Shown piece by piece: positions 29,245 to 38,673 of a stretch of DNA of 64,000 nt. How positions within the stretch are numbered: position 1 is the first letter of the stretch; each line of letters starts with the position of its first letter. The position numbers and the translations under genes are program-made. A model generated the notes under the pieces. It was not told the DNA's origin and ran no database searches. It worked only from the letters and a program-made list of their open reading frames with translations. Origin of the DNA: Pontibacter aydingkolensis (GTDB taxonomy: Bacteria; Bacteroidota; Bacteroidia; Cytophagales; Hymenobacteraceae); assembly GCF_019443125.1 (NCBI RefSeq), contig NZ_JAHYXK010000003.1, positions 248,001-312,000 on the forward strand. Reading direction: 5' to 3'.

Positions 29245-29901
29245 ATGCAAACTCTTAGACTATTACCTGCACTATTTCTGATGCTGTTGTTTGCCTGCAG
29301 CACAGAGCAATCCACTTCTACTGCAGACAGAAAACCTGAAACAACAGCATCTGATTCTGCTCTGGTTAAGCCTCAGGCCTCAGCCACCACCGATTTTAAT
29401 GCTGCCTTTGCCAGGTTCTTTGAGGATCTGCACAATGCCGACACAGCCGGTATAAATCAGTTTATTCATCCAATGCATGGCTTGTGGATCATAGAGCAGC
29501 CAGGCGCCATGCCCAAAATGACGCAGGTGTTTGCTATACAGAAATTCGGACGGGAATACCAGAACAGGTCTTTTTTTACCATTGCCCAGGAGGTGCAGCA
29601 ATGTGACCTGATCGAGGAAGCTTTTCCCTCCTTTGACTGTGCTGACATGAACTATGATGCAGGGAAAACCGGCTACAGCGAAGACGGCTGCTTTGTTTGG
29701 GATGCGGAGAAGTTTAAGAAAAGCGGTTACTGGAACTACGCCAGCCTGTCGCCTGACCAGATCCACCTTGTAAAAACAACATTGCCGCTTGTCCAGAAAT
29801 CTGTGCTGCACACCCAAAGCTCTTTCGAGTTTCATTTCGGCTACTTGGACGGGCAATGGCATCTGCTATTTGCCAAGATCATCTATCCTTGCAGCGCCTG
29901 A
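29245..29901 (+). CDS. Hypothetical lipoprotein
   Basis: A 218-residue protein with a lipoprotein signal (lipobox LLFAC, Cys18), a Thr/Ser-rich linker (residues 20-50), and a globular domain I cannot name (about 52-218; FNAAFARFFEDLHNADTAGINQFIHP, later FEFHFGYLDGQWHLLFAKIIYP). The opening of the globular part resembles proteins of the NTF2-like/SnoaL kind, but this is only an impression. It is flanked on its 3' side by a period-8 inverted-repeat element that begins directly after the stop codon. Confidence 0.75.
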   Translation: MQTLRLLPALFLMLLFACSTEQSTSTADRKPETTASDSALVKPQASATTDFNAAFARFFEDLHNADTAGINQFIHPMHGLWIIEQPGAMPKMTQVFAIQKFGREYQNRSFFTIAQEVQQCDLIEEAFPSFDCADMNYDAGKTGYSEDGCFVWDAEKFKKSGYWNYASLSPDQIHLVKTTLPLVQKSVLHTQSSFEFHFGYLDGQWHLLFAKIIYPCSA

Positions 29902-29903
29902 TC

Positions 29904-30074
29904 AATTGTGAATGAGTGATTGAGCGGATGAGTGAATAAGCGTGGAGATTAACGAGGCTATGACAATTTTTTCCAGGCATCAGGATTCTTTTACATACGT
30001 ACAAGGTTTCAAGCCTAATTCTACCTATACGTAAAATCAAATTCACTCATTCGCTCAATCACTCATTCACAATT
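29904..30074. repeat. Period-8 inverted-repeat element, GAATGAGT family, copy 2
   Basis: The 34-base arms (29904-29937 and 30041-30074) are inverted copies with one mismatch. Each arm is itself an 8-base periodic sequence (GAATGAGT GATTGAGC G(G/A)ATGAGT). The spacer of 103 bases has no gene. The element starts 3 bases after the lipoprotein stop codon and ends 7 bases before the endonuclease V start. Confidence 0.9.
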
Positions 30075-30081
30075 AAAATAC

Positions 30082-30792
30082 ATGGCCTACTTCCGACGCT
30101 ACGACTACCCTACTCCCGATCCGGCTATACTTGCCAGGCTTACAGAGCAGCAGCGCGAAATGCAGCAGCGTATTATCATCCAAAAACCTGACTTCGACCT
30201 GAAACTGATTGCCGGCTGCGATTCTTCTTTCATTGGCGAGGATACAATACTTTCTGCTTTTATACTCTTAAGCTATCCCGATCTCGAAGTTATCGAGAAA
30301 GTATGGCATCACGACACTGTTGAACTGCCTTACATTCCCGGCTTTCTCGCATTCCGTGAGGCTCCTAACCTGCTCAAGGCCTACGAAAAACTACAGCAGA
30401 AACCCGACCTGATTATGGTAGACGGCCATGGCATTTCGCACCCGCGCCGCCTCGGCATTGCTACCCACCTGGGCTTGCACCTGAACAAACCCACCATGGG
30501 TGTAGCCAAAAAAGTACTGGTAGGCAAGTATAAGGAACCCGATCTGACTAAAGGCTCCATCTCTCCGCTGGAGTATAAAGGCGAAGTAATCGGCAACGTA
30601 ATCCGCACAAAAGACAATGTAAAGCCGGTGTTTGTGTCTCCCGGCCATTTAATGGACCTGGAATCCGCTACAGAAATTGCCTTAGCCTGCGCCACAAAGT
30701 ATAAGCTACCTGAACCAACAAGATTGGCCGATCATTATGCGGCGGTGTTTAAGAGCGAGGTGAATCAGGATTTGCAGGATGGAGAAGGATAA
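30082..30792 (+). CDS. nfi: Endonuclease V (deoxyinosine 3' endonuclease)
   Basis: A 236-residue repair nuclease that nicks DNA one base 3' to deoxyinosine and other deaminated bases. Active-site elements are present: Asp in IAGCDSSF (near residue 46), Glu in FLAFREAPNLL (near 93), Asp in IMVDGHGISHPRR (near 114), and the conserved Lys region TMGVAKKVLVGKY. The PYIP wedge motif used for base recognition is also there. The last dozen codons (QDLQDGEG) are encoded by the left arm of the GxxExxY element, so the native tail seems to have been replaced. It overlaps the next gene by 14 bases. Confidence 0.93.
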   Translation: MAYFRRYDYPTPDPAILARLTEQQREMQQRIIIQKPDFDLKLIAGCDSSFIGEDTILSAFILLSYPDLEVIEKVWHHDTVELPYIPGFLAFREAPNLLKAYEKLQQKPDLIMVDGHGISHPRRLGIATHLGLHLNKPTMGVAKKVLVGKYKEPDLTKGSISPLEYKGEVIGNVIRTKDNVKPVFVSPGHLMDLESATEIALACATKYKLPEPTRLADHYAAVFKSEVNQDLQDGEG

Positions 30793-31299
30793 ACAGGATG
30801 CTCAGCACAAGTTATTTAGGGATTTATTAAATGTAGATCAAGTGATGCAATTAGATGATATAACTTTCAAGATAATCGGCTGTGCGATGAAGGTGCACAA
30901 TACTATTGGCAGTGGCTTTCAGGAGGTGATTTACCAGCGTTGCTTAGCTATTGAACTTGAAAAAGCCGGATTGATCTTTGAAAGAGAAAAGGAGCAAATC
31001 ATTTATTACGATGGAGCAGAAGTAGGCACTAGAAGAGCCGATTTCATTGTAGAAAGTAATGTCGTTGTAGAACTAAAAGCTTTAGTCAATCTAGAAGACA
31101 TTCACTTAGCACAGGCTAAAAACTATACCGTTGCCTATAATTTTCCAGTTGGTTTGCTGATTAATTTTGGTGCTCTCAGCCTTCAATACAAGAAAGTCTT
31201 TAACAATCAGTTTAAGTCATCTAAATAAATCCTAGTCATCAAATTTTACTCGTGCTGAGCATCCTGTCTATCCTTTTCCATCCTGCAAATCCTGACTCA
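30761..31299 (+). mobile_element. Inverted-repeat element carrying a GxxExxY nuclease gene
   Basis: Two 52-base arms, 30761-30812 and 31248-31299, are inverted copies of each other with four mismatches. They contain repeated AGGAT words at 9-10 base steps (CAGGATTTGCAGGATGG, AAGGATA, ACAGGATG). The single gene inside starts within the left arm and stops 20 bases before the right arm. A gene-less relative lies at 9156-9289. Together they look like a small mobile unit with a non-autonomous derivative. No target-site duplication is obvious and no transposase is present. Confidence 0.7.
30779..31228 (+). CDS. GxxExxY protein (PD-(D/E)xK superfamily, PDDEXK_3)
   Basis: A 149-residue protein. The name-giving motif GxxExxY is seen as GFQEVIY (about residues 46-52), and the nuclease-type core as RADFIVESNVVVELKA (about 84-99), with Asp, Glu and Lys in the PD-(D/E)xK arrangement. 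Its end, FPVGLLINFGALSLQYKKVF, is typical. The biochemical role of the family is not established; the fold predicts a metal-dependent nuclease. The start codon and first dozen residues come from the left repeat arm. It overlaps nfi by 14 bases, but this follows from the insertion and not from an original operon. Confidence 0.88.
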   Translation: MEKDKQDAQHKLFRDLLNVDQVMQLDDITFKIIGCAMKVHNTIGSGFQEVIYQRCLAIELEKAGLIFEREKEQIIYYDGAEVGTRRADFIVESNVVVELKALVNLEDIHLAQAKNYTVAYNFPVGLLINFGALSLQYKKVFNNQFKSSK

Positions 31300-31437
31300 G
31301 ACAATTTGGCTTATTTCTTTAAAAAAGCACCTCCTTTACCTGCCATAATTTCAGTATAATCATCTAAAAATACCATTGGTGCACCCTTTGCTTCTTACCT
31401 CGTAGAACTAAAACTAAGGGAAAACAGACAAAGCGAT

Positions 31438-34056
31438 ATGAACTTTAATAACTATACCATCAAAGCCCAGGAGGCCATCCAAAAGGCCACTGAGATAGCA
31501 GGCGGCAACCAGCAGCAAGCTATCGAAACCGGGCATATTTTAAAAGCGATACTGGAGACAGATGAGAATGTAACAAACTTCCTGCTCCAGAAACTTAACA
31601 TCAACGGCAACATCCTGCACACGAAGCTTGATGAAATTGTAGCAGCTTACCCAAAAGTAAGCGGCGGCAGTCCGTATCTGGCTAACGATGCAGCAGCAGC
31701 CCTGCAAAAGGCGACTTCTTATTTAAAAGAATTCGGCGATGAGTATGTAGCTATTGAGCACATGCTGCTGGGTATACTGGCAGGTCGCGATAAAGTGGCT
31801 GGTCTGATGAAAGATGTTGGTTTCAATGAAAAAGACCTTAAAAAAGCTATAAAAGAATTGCGCGGCGGCGCCAAAGTAACCGACCAGAATGCAGAGGCAA
31901 AGTATAACTCTTTAAAGCGCTATGCCCGCAACCTGAACGAAATGGCGCGTGCCGGTAAAATTGACCCGGTTATTGGCCGTGACGAAGAGATTCGCCGTGT
32001 GTTGCAGATACTGAGCCGCCGTACAAAGAATAACCCGGTATTGCTGGGTGAGCCTGGCGTAGGTAAAACGGCTATTGTAGAAGGTCTTGCCCAAAGAATC
32101 GTAAGCGGTGATGTACCGGAAAACCTCAAAAACAAAACACTCATGAGCCTGGACATGGGCTTACTGGTGGCAGGCGCCAAGTATAAGGGTGAGTTTGAGG
32201 AGCGTTTAAAGGCCGTGATTAAGGAAGTGGTGGATGCAGAAGGTGAGATCGTACTCTTCATCGACGAGATCCATACGTTGATTGGCGCCGGTGCAGGTGG
32301 TGATAGCGCCATGGACGCCGCCAACTTACTTAAACCGGCTTTGGCGCGTGGTGAGCTGCATGCCATTGGCGCTACCACACTAAAAGAGTATCAGAAGTAT
32401 ATCGAGAAGGATAAAGCTTTGGAACGCCGTTTCCAGGCGGTGATGGTGGATGAACCGAGTGTTCAGGATGCCATTTCCATACTTCGCGGCATCAAGGACA
32501 AGTATGAAGTACACCATGGGGTGCGCATTAAAGACGATGCGATCATTTCAGCTGTGGAGCTCTCTAACCGCTACATTACTGACCGTTTTTTGCCAGATAA
32601 GGCCATTGACCTGATGGACGAGGCAGCCGCAAAACTGCGCATCGAGATTGATTCTTTGCCAGTTGAACTAGATGAGATCCAGCGCCGCATTATGCAACTG
32701 GAGATCGAGCGTGAAGCCATCCGACGTGAGAACGACAAGGACAAGGAAACCATACTTTCGAAAGAGATTGCCGAACTATCCACAAAGCGTGATGATCTAA
32801 AAGCCAAGTGGCAGAACGAAAAACAGATTATCGAGGGCATTCAGAAAGAGAAAGAAAATATTGAGCAGTATAAACTAGAAGCGGAACAGGCGGAGCGCAG
32901 CGGCGATTATGGCCGTGTAGCTGAGTTGCGCTACGGTAAAATTCAGGAGGCGGAAGAGCAGCTAAAAAAACTGCAGGAGCAGGTACACCAGATGCAGGGC
33001 GAGAACCCGATGCTAAAAGAGGAGGTAAACTCTGAAGACATTGCGGAGATAGTAGCCAAATGGACGGGTATACCGGTTAGCAAAATGTTGCAAAGCGACC
33101 GCGAGAAGCTGTTGCACCTCGAAGCAGAACTGGGTAAACGCGTGGCCGGACAGGAAGAAGCCATTGAAGCTATTTCTGACGCTGTGCGCCGAAGCCGTGC
33201 CGGTATGCAGGACCCAAAACGCCCCATCGGTTCGTTTATCTTTCTGGGCACAACCGGCGTAGGTAAAACTGAGCTTGCCAAAGCACTGGCAGATTACCTG
33301 TTCAACGACGAGAACGCGATGGTGCGCATCGACATGAGTGAGTACCAGGAACGCCATGCTGTAAGCCGTATGGTGGGAGCGCCTCCGGGATACGTAGGAT
33401 ATGACGAAGGTGGTCAGTTAACGGAAGCCGTGCGCCGCAAGCCATACTCTGTGGTACTACTCGACGAGATAGAAAAAGCGCACCCGGATGTGTTTAATAT
33501 ACTTTTGCAGGTACTAGACGATGGCCGACTAACCGACAGCAAAGGCCGCGTAGTAAACTTTAAGAACACTATCATCATCATGACCTCTAATATAGGTTCG
33601 CATATCATCCAAAGCAATTTTGAGACGATGGATGAGTTTAACCACGACGAGGTGATTGAAAAGACTAAAGAAGAGGTATTTGAGCTGCTGAAGAAATCGG
33701 TGAGACCCGAGTTCCTGAACCGCATTGATGAGTTGGTCATGTTCCGACCTTTAAGCCGCAGTGATATACGCAAGATCGTTACCATTCAGTTCCGCCAGAT
33801 CCAGCACCGCTTGGATGATGCAGGAATCCGGCTGGTAGCAACCGATGAGGTCCTGGATTATCTGGGAGAGCAGGGTTACGATCCGCAGTTCGGTGCACGA
33901 CCACTGAAGCGTGTTATCCAGCGCCAGGTACTAAATGAACTCTCTAAAGAGATTTTGGCTGGCAAGATCAGTAAGGATTCTGTAGTAGAGGCCACACTTA
34001 AGAACGGCGAAATTCGGTTTAACAATGTGGATGTAGAAATCCCTACCGGAGAATAA
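31438..34056 (+). CDS. clpB: ATP-dependent disaggregase ClpB
   Basis: An 872-residue AAA+ chaperone that, with DnaK, pulls proteins out of aggregates. Order: Clp N-domain (1-150), first ATPase domain (Walker [14 protein letters not shown] near residue 205, Walker [12 protein letters not shown]), coiled-coil middle domain (about 410-525, the ClpB mark that separates it from ClpA/C), second ATPase domain (Walker [14 protein letters not shown] near 605, Walker [15 protein letters not shown]) and the D2 small domain to the end. Length matches E. coli ClpB (857). A strong terminator follows. The last 530 bases are partly duplicated at 38671-39176. Confidence 0.97.
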   Translation: MNFNNYTIKAQEAIQKATEIAGGNQQQAIETGHILKAILETDENVTNFLLQKLNINGNILHTKLDEIVAAYPKVSGGSPYLANDAAAALQKATSYLKEFGDEYVAIEHMLLGILAGRDKVAGLMKDVGFNEKDLKKAIKELRGGAKVTDQNAEAKYNSLKRYARNLNEMARAGKIDPVIGRDEEIRRVLQILSRRTKNNPVLLGEPGVGKTAIVEGLAQRIVSGDVPENLKNKTLMSLDMGLLVAGAKYKGEFEERLKAVIKEVVDAEGEIVLFIDEIHTLIGAGAGGDSAMDAANLLKPALARGELHAIGATTLKEYQKYIEKDKALERRFQAVMVDEPSVQDAISILRGIKDKYEVHHGVRIKDDAIISAVELSNRYITDRFLPDKAIDLMDEAAAKLRIEIDSLPVELDEIQRRIMQLEIEREAIRRENDKDKETILSKEIAELSTKRDDLKAKWQNEKQIIEGIQKEKENIEQYKLEAEQAERSGDYGRVAELRYGKIQEAEEQLKKLQEQVHQMQGENPMLKEEVNSEDIAEIVAKWTGIPVSKMLQSDREKLLHLEAELGKRVAGQEEAIEAISDAVRRSRAGMQDPKRPIGSFIFLGTTGVGKTELAKALADYLFNDENAMVRIDMSEYQERHAVSRMVGAPPGYVGYDEGGQLTEAVRRKPYSVVLLDEIEKAHPDVFNILLQVLDDGRLTDSKGRVVNFKNTIIIMTSNIGSHIIQSNFETMDEFNHDEVIEKTKEEVFELLKKSVRPEFLNRIDELVMFRPLSRSDIRKIVTIQFRQIQHRLDDAGIRLVATDEVLDYLGEQGYDPQFGARPLKRVIQRQVLNELSKEILAGKISKDSVVEATLKNGEIRFNNVDVEIPTGE

Positions 34057-34081
34057 TATAAGTTTAAAGTTTAGCATGTAT

Positions 34082-34111
34082 AAAGCGCCACCCCAGCAGG
34101 GGTGGCGCTTT
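34082..34111 (+). terminator. Terminator of clpB
   Basis: Thirteen-base perfect inverted repeat AAAGCGCCACCCC/GGGGTGGCGCTTT with loop AGCA, followed by TTTT. Confidence 0.9.
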
Positions 34112-34170
34112 TTTTATTCCATGTTTTATCATCTATAAAAAAAATTACACCATTTCAACTCACATTTAAT

Positions 34171-34204
34171 ACAATTATACTTTTATAGAGTAAAGTATAA
34201 TTGT
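34171..34204. repeat. 13-base inverted repeat ACAATTATACTTT / AAAGTATAATTGT
   Basis: Perfect inverted repeat, arms 34171-34183 and 34192-34204, loop of 8 bases, upstream of the 1254-residue T9SS protein gene. Both arms contain the over-represented heptamer TATACTT/AAGTATA. It could be an operator, but nothing else supports that. Confidence 0.6.
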
Positions 34205-34408
34205 ACCTGCTTTTAACCCTGTAACAGCATAGTGGCCACTAAATATAAATATAAGTATAAATGAATATTTACACTGCTTTTATACATCTGTATTAAAAAA
34301 CAGGTAAAATATAATTTAATCTGCTTAATTAAATATATAAATATTGAAACATTTATATTCTTGTATGAGTAATAGGTGTATATTTTAATATAAAATTATC
34401 TTAAATAA

Positions 34409-37400
34409 ATGCAACACTTGTACTTAAACTCTTTAAAGCTTATCACCCTTATTACGATATTGCTTTTTATATCATTCCCGGCTTTCTCACAAAAGCACGC
34501 CCTTAACTCAACTGAGAAGGTGATATATTATGAACCGTTCGCAACGGCAGCCTTTCCTAAAGACTGGATCCAGTATTCCAGCAACAGTACGAAATGGGAA
34601 GTAATACAGGGACCAAACTCGAGAGGTGGCAGTAACCAAGGTTCTTATCTGAGACTTGAAAGAAAAGCTCCAGGAGAAGAGACTGGCTTGAATATCTGGA
34701 CTTTTTCTGCGCCTCTAAAATTGACAGCTGGCCGCATCTACACCATTAGCTTTTATCAGAAAAACCAGGGAGGCGGAGCAGTTGGTTTCCAGGTTCTGCT
34801 AAATACGGCTCAACATCATACATCTACAACCGGGTCTCAATCTGTAATTTCAACCGTTCTTTTACCTAAATCTAAATTTGGAGGAATAGAATCTACAGAA
34901 CTTGTTTCTGTTCCTGTTACAGGTACCTACTACCTTGGCTTTGGTGTTACATCCTTTACAGACAGGGCAGAGTTAGCTATTGATGATATAAGAATAACAG
35001 AAGCAACCGGGGCACTGACAGGTGTTTATACTGTTGGAGAAGATGGAGATTTCGTGAAGCCTGAAACAGCAGCAGCGCACCTGAACAAGAGAGGTATATC
35101 AGGGCCCGTTACTTTTAACTTCGCGGACGAAGATTATATGATTGATAACGGCAACAGCAGCGCTAACTGGAACATTAATATAAAAATCAACCCTTTCCCG
35201 GCCATGGGTACTGCTCCCGTAATATTTAAATCAAGCGTTCCGGGAGTGCCGGCAGTTATTACAGGTAGCTCCGATCATGGGCCCCTGTTTCACCTGAACG
35301 GAGTTAACAATGTCCATTTAAACGGACTTACCATTAACAACAACAACTCTAAAACACCTGTTGCCATCAGTATAGATGAGTCAAGTAACTGCTCGATTAA
35401 TGCCTGTACTGCAATAACCAGTGCACAGCTTGGCAACACGGGAGCCAGGGGTATATCTATAAAGAACGGCAGCAACAACACACTTTCCAATAACATGGTG
35501 CACAGCATTATAGCAAATGGAAGAAGCCTCACCGGAGAAGACAGCGACTTTAGTAGCAGCATCTATGGCATTGTAGTAGATGGAGGCACCAACCACAAGC
35601 TCTACAATAACTCTGTAGCCATGACCGGCCAACGAAGTACATTATCGTCTATGGCAGCAGCCCTTGCTATAGGCGCTACCACTACGGGACTTGATTTGCG
35701 AAATAATATATTCTCTAACACACAAAGCAGCACTGCTACAGGCTCCACGAATTACGCTATTTATTCCCTTGCGGGCAACGCAGCATTCAGCCACATAAAC
35801 TATAACCTGTATTTTGCTGCATCCAGTATGATAAACCACCTAGGCTATATGTCAGGCAATGGCAGTGCAACCAGGCTTTCTGACTGGAAAACAGTTACTT
35901 TAAAAGATGCAAGCTCTATGTATGGGCAGCCTGCTTTTAAAAATACGACTACGTCTGCCAATGCTCCTATAGATCTTTCTATTGATCCGGCAAACCCACG
36001 CAGCTGGTTTACCAACGGTACAGGTGTACAGCTACCTTCAGTTTCAACGGACATGAGAGGCGCAGCCAGAAGTACAACCAGAGCAACAGGAGGCGTGGAC
36101 CTGGGCGCACTTGAATTTACGCCAACTGCAACCGCCCCAAACATGGTGGTTTCCGGCGCATTGGTACCGGCACCGGGCCAGCGCCAGGTGTTTAGTTTTG
36201 CAGAACGCGAAATGGCAGTGATTACATGGTCTCCTTCTTCTGTTAGCATTCCTACTGGTTTCGCCCTTAAATACAGACCAGGTCAGTTTATAAACTCTTC
36301 TTATTTAGGTCAACACATGAATAGCTCCATGGAGGTTGTGAATGCAACCGGTACCTATGCTTATGACATTGAAATGCACTACGACGAAGCCTTGCTAGGT
36401 ACCCTGGTAGAAGATGCTTTTAACTTTACCTTTAATGAGAGCACCCCTGCTTTAGGCTGGGTTAGCCACGCATTAACTGACGTAGAGTATGACTTTAATG
36501 CGAACAAGCTTATTAAAAAAGGTATCTCAAGCGGTTCAGCTTTTGTGGGGGCCGACAGAAGCTACTCCTTAGTGTTTTACAACAAAGCCGGAGACGCAGA
36601 CTTGACACTCCTTACAAGTTGGGCTGTATTCCCGAATGGCACCGGAATTTCCCCGACTACCTTCAGTAACGTAGGGCGCAGCTATTTTATAACAAATTAT
36701 TCGCCTAACGCTATACTAAAGTTGAGCAAAGACTTAATTATAACCGGAACTAACACCAAAGTAATATTGGGCAACGGCTCTACTCCTGTAACATTACCTG
36801 TGTATGATAAGAAATCAATACTGGGTAGCCAGGTAGACCTGACCGCCAGCTCTGTACTTCTGATCGACGCTCCGGTGTGGCCAAATATTGGTACAATGGA
36901 CCCAAAAAGTACCATTATGCTGGGGCCTAACTCACCACTAGATGTGCCGGTTAGCAGAGATCTTTTTAATGTTGTGGTGTTTGGAGGCAAAAAGATCAAG
37001 CTGTCTAAGAACCTGGTGATAAAGGCTAAACTGGAACTCAGAGCTGGCTCTAAAGTGGAACTTGGTGATTATGATCTGAATATAGATTATGATGGCCAGG
37101 TGGTTAGCAACGATTTCAGCAGCTACATTATTCCAAATGGAAAAGGAAAACTTAAACAAGGCATACGTGCCGGTCAGGAAGTATCGTTGCCAGTAGGTAC
37201 CGCTACAACATATAACCCTGTTAAAATAAAGCTGGCAGAAGGAGCTCAGGAAGACATATTTAGTGTTGGCCTGATAGATGGAGTTTACGGGGCATATGAT
37301 GCTAATGATGTACCAACCGGTGCTGCACTTACCACTCATAATATAAATAAGACCTGGTTTGTAAGTGAAGCTGTGAAAGGTGGCTCTAACATTACACTTA

Positions 37401-38173
37401 CCCTTACCTGGGCACAGGACGAAGCGCAGACAAGCTTTGATGCTGCTAAATGCTATGTGCAGCACTACGAAAACAGCACCTGGGATGAGTATTCAGTAGG
37501 GGAAGCATCTACTACAACACTTACAGCTGCGGATGGTACTACCAAAACTTATTACTCTATCTCCCGCCCTGGCATCACTTCTTTTTCACCGATGGGGGTA
37601 AGAACCTCGGATCGTATTAACCCCTTGCCTGTTGAGCTGGTGCAGTTTAAAGCCAGTGTTACCAATGAGAACAGTGTGAGACTAAACTGGACCACCGCAT
37701 CAGAAAAAGACAATGATTACTTTGTAATAGAAAGAAGTGCTGATGGCAAGCATTTCTCAGAGGTAAGCCGTGTAACGGGATCCGGTACCACAAGCCTTCG
37801 TACCAGCTATACCTATACTGATAACAACCCTTTAACAGGTGCGTCTTACTATCGCCTGCGCCAGGTAGATTATGACGGCACTTTCGAGTTTTCGGCAATG
37901 CGATCAGTAACCGTGAAGGCAGTACAAGGGCTGATACTGAGTGTGTACCCGAACCCCAGCCAGGGCAGCGAAGTAAACTTGCTCATTCAGGGAATGCCGC
38001 AGGGGGCGCAGGCAACCCTGCAGGTGACTGATTTAGCTGGTAAGACAATATTTCATCAGTCAGTTAAAGAAACCAGAACAATTTTGCCTACCAGTAACCT
38101 ACAACCAGGTATTTATGTAATTAGCCTGGTGAGCTCTTTAGGTAAGCAAACACAGAAACTAGTGGTACAATAA
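34409..38173 (+). CDS. Large T9SS-secreted beta-helix protein
   Basis: A 1254-residue surface or secreted protein. The signal peptide covers residues 1-28 (ISFPAFSQ). Residues 35-200 look like a jelly-roll module (YYEPFATAAFPKDWIQYSS... LAIDDIRITEATG). Residues 200-570 contain the NNVHLNGLTINNNNSKTP and NNTLSNNMVHSI repeats of a right-handed parallel beta-helix. A long beta-rich middle follows (580-1080). Then comes a module with VRLNWTTASEKDNDYFVIERS (about 1090-1165) and the T9SS type A domain (about 1175-1254, LSVYPNPSQGSEVNLLI). A ligand- or polysaccharide-binding adhesin is plausible; no catalytic site is recognised. Confidence 0.85.
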   Translation: MQHLYLNSLKLITLITILLFISFPAFSQKHALNSTEKVIYYEPFATAAFPKDWIQYSSNSTKWEVIQGPNSRGGSNQGSYLRLERKAPGEETGLNIWTFSAPLKLTAGRIYTISFYQKNQGGGAVGFQVLLNTAQHHTSTTGSQSVISTVLLPKSKFGGIESTELVSVPVTGTYYLGFGVTSFTDRAELAIDDIRITEATGALTGVYTVGEDGDFVKPETAAAHLNKRGISGPVTFNFADEDYMIDNGNSSANWNINIKINPFPAMGTAPVIFKSSVPGVPAVITGSSDHGPLFHLNGVNNVHLNGLTINNNNSKTPVAISIDESSNCSINACTAITSAQLGNTGARGISIKNGSNNTLSNNMVHSIIANGRSLTGEDSDFSSSIYGIVVDGGTNHKLYNNSVAMTGQRSTLSSMAAALAIGATTTGLDLRNNIFSNTQSSTATGSTNYAIYSLAGNAAFSHINYNLYFAASSMINHLGYMSGNGSATRLSDWKTVTLKDASSMYGQPAFKNTTTSANAPIDLSIDPANPRSWFTNGTGVQLPSVSTDMRGAARSTTRATGGVDLGALEFTPTATAPNMVVSGALVPAPGQRQVFSFAEREMAVITWSPSSVSIPTGFALKYRPGQFINSSYLGQHMNSSMEVVNATGTYAYDIEMHYDEALLGTLVEDAFNFTFNESTPALGWVSHALTDVEYDFNANKLIKKGISSGSAFVGADRSYSLVFYNKAGDADLTLLTSWAVFPNGTGISPTTFSNVGRSYFITNYSPNAILKLSKDLIITGTNTKVILGNGSTPVTLPVYDKKSILGSQVDLTASSVLLIDAPVWPNIGTMDPKSTIMLGPNSPLDVPVSRDLFNVVVFGGKKIKLSKNLVIKAKLELRAGSKVELGDYDLNIDYDGQVVSNDFSSYIIPNGKGKLKQGIRAGQEVSLPVGTATTYNPVKIKLAEGAQEDIFSVGLIDGVYGAYDANDVPTGAALTTHNINKTWFVSEAVKGGSNITLTLTWAQDEAQTSFDAAKCYVQHYENSTWDEYSVGEASTTTLTAADGTTKTYYSISRPGITSFSPMGVRTSDRINPLPVELVQFKASVTNENSVRLNWTTASEKDNDYFVIERSADGKHFSEVSRVTGSGTTSLRTSYTYTDNNPLTGASYYRLRQVDYDGTFEFSAMRSVTVKAVQGLILSVYPNPSQGSEVNLLIQGMPQGAQATLQVTDLAGKTIFHQSVKETRTILPTSNLQPGIYVISLVSSLGKQTQKLVVQ

Positions 38174-38443
38174 AAATATTAAGTAAAAAGTTAAGCATAA
38201 TTTCCTAAGCACTTGGTTTATCAGTTAAAACTGCCCCTAAACCGGTAACATTTTTATTTCATTTGGCAAAAGCTCCACGTATGCAATTCTCCTTCCTGAA
38301 AGTGAGCGTAGCAACCGCAGCAACATATAGCTTATTACAACCAAGGCTCCACTGTGCTACGTGACACCCTCCCTATCAAGAACTTAACCCCGCATTAATT
38401 GGGCGTATAATTAGCTGGATTTTAACTTAGTAATTGAAAGGCT

Positions 38444-38673
38444 ATGAAAAAACTACTTTTGTGTTTACTGTAGGTGCTTTATTTATAAGCTATGCCTGCA
38501 CCAGTACCGATACAACTACCACTGACAAAAAACCCTAGTGTAGTTTGAATTGGTACCGCAGTAACTGGCAGAACCGGCACAGAAGCCGATATGGCGAGCA
38601 TGACCAATTTAGATGATGCCACATTTATGTCTACGCCAGCTAACAATAACGCTTTTGAAGTACAAGCCGGCTA
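38444..38673 (+). pseudogene. Remnant of a lipoprotein, probably DUF4142 family
   Basis: The ATG at 38444 opens MKKLL and hits a stop after nine codons. Shifting frame by one base near 38458 restores a lipoprotein signal (VFTVGALFISYAC) and a Thr-rich linker (TSTDTTTTDKKP), again ended by a stop. A third frame then reads TEADMASMTNLDDATFMSTP and AFEVQAG, which resembles the start of a DUF4142 domain. The sequence breaks off at 38670 and continues as clpB sequence. At least two frameshifts plus truncation make this a dead gene. The family call is tentative. Confidence 0.6.

Larger units (their letters stand above)
34057..34408. other. Intergenic region after clpB
   Basis: 352 bases, very AT-rich after the clpB terminator. 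It contains a perfect 13-base inverted repeat (34171-34204). No gene is visible; the promoter of the large T9SS protein is presumably here, but no good TAnnTTTG box was found. Confidence 0.6.

Noticed and set aside
30779..31228. GxxExxY gene as a true operon partner of endonuclease V
   Set aside because: The 14-base overlap arises from the repeat arm supplying both ends; the unit has its own inverted repeats and so looks inserted.
36938..37465. 175-codon minus-strand open frame
   Set aside because: Antisense to the T9SS beta-helix gene; an aromatic-rich shadow frame.
34409..38173. Polysaccharide lyase assignment for the beta-helix protein
   Set aside because: The helix-type repeats are clear, but no lyase or hydrolase catalytic motif could be identified.
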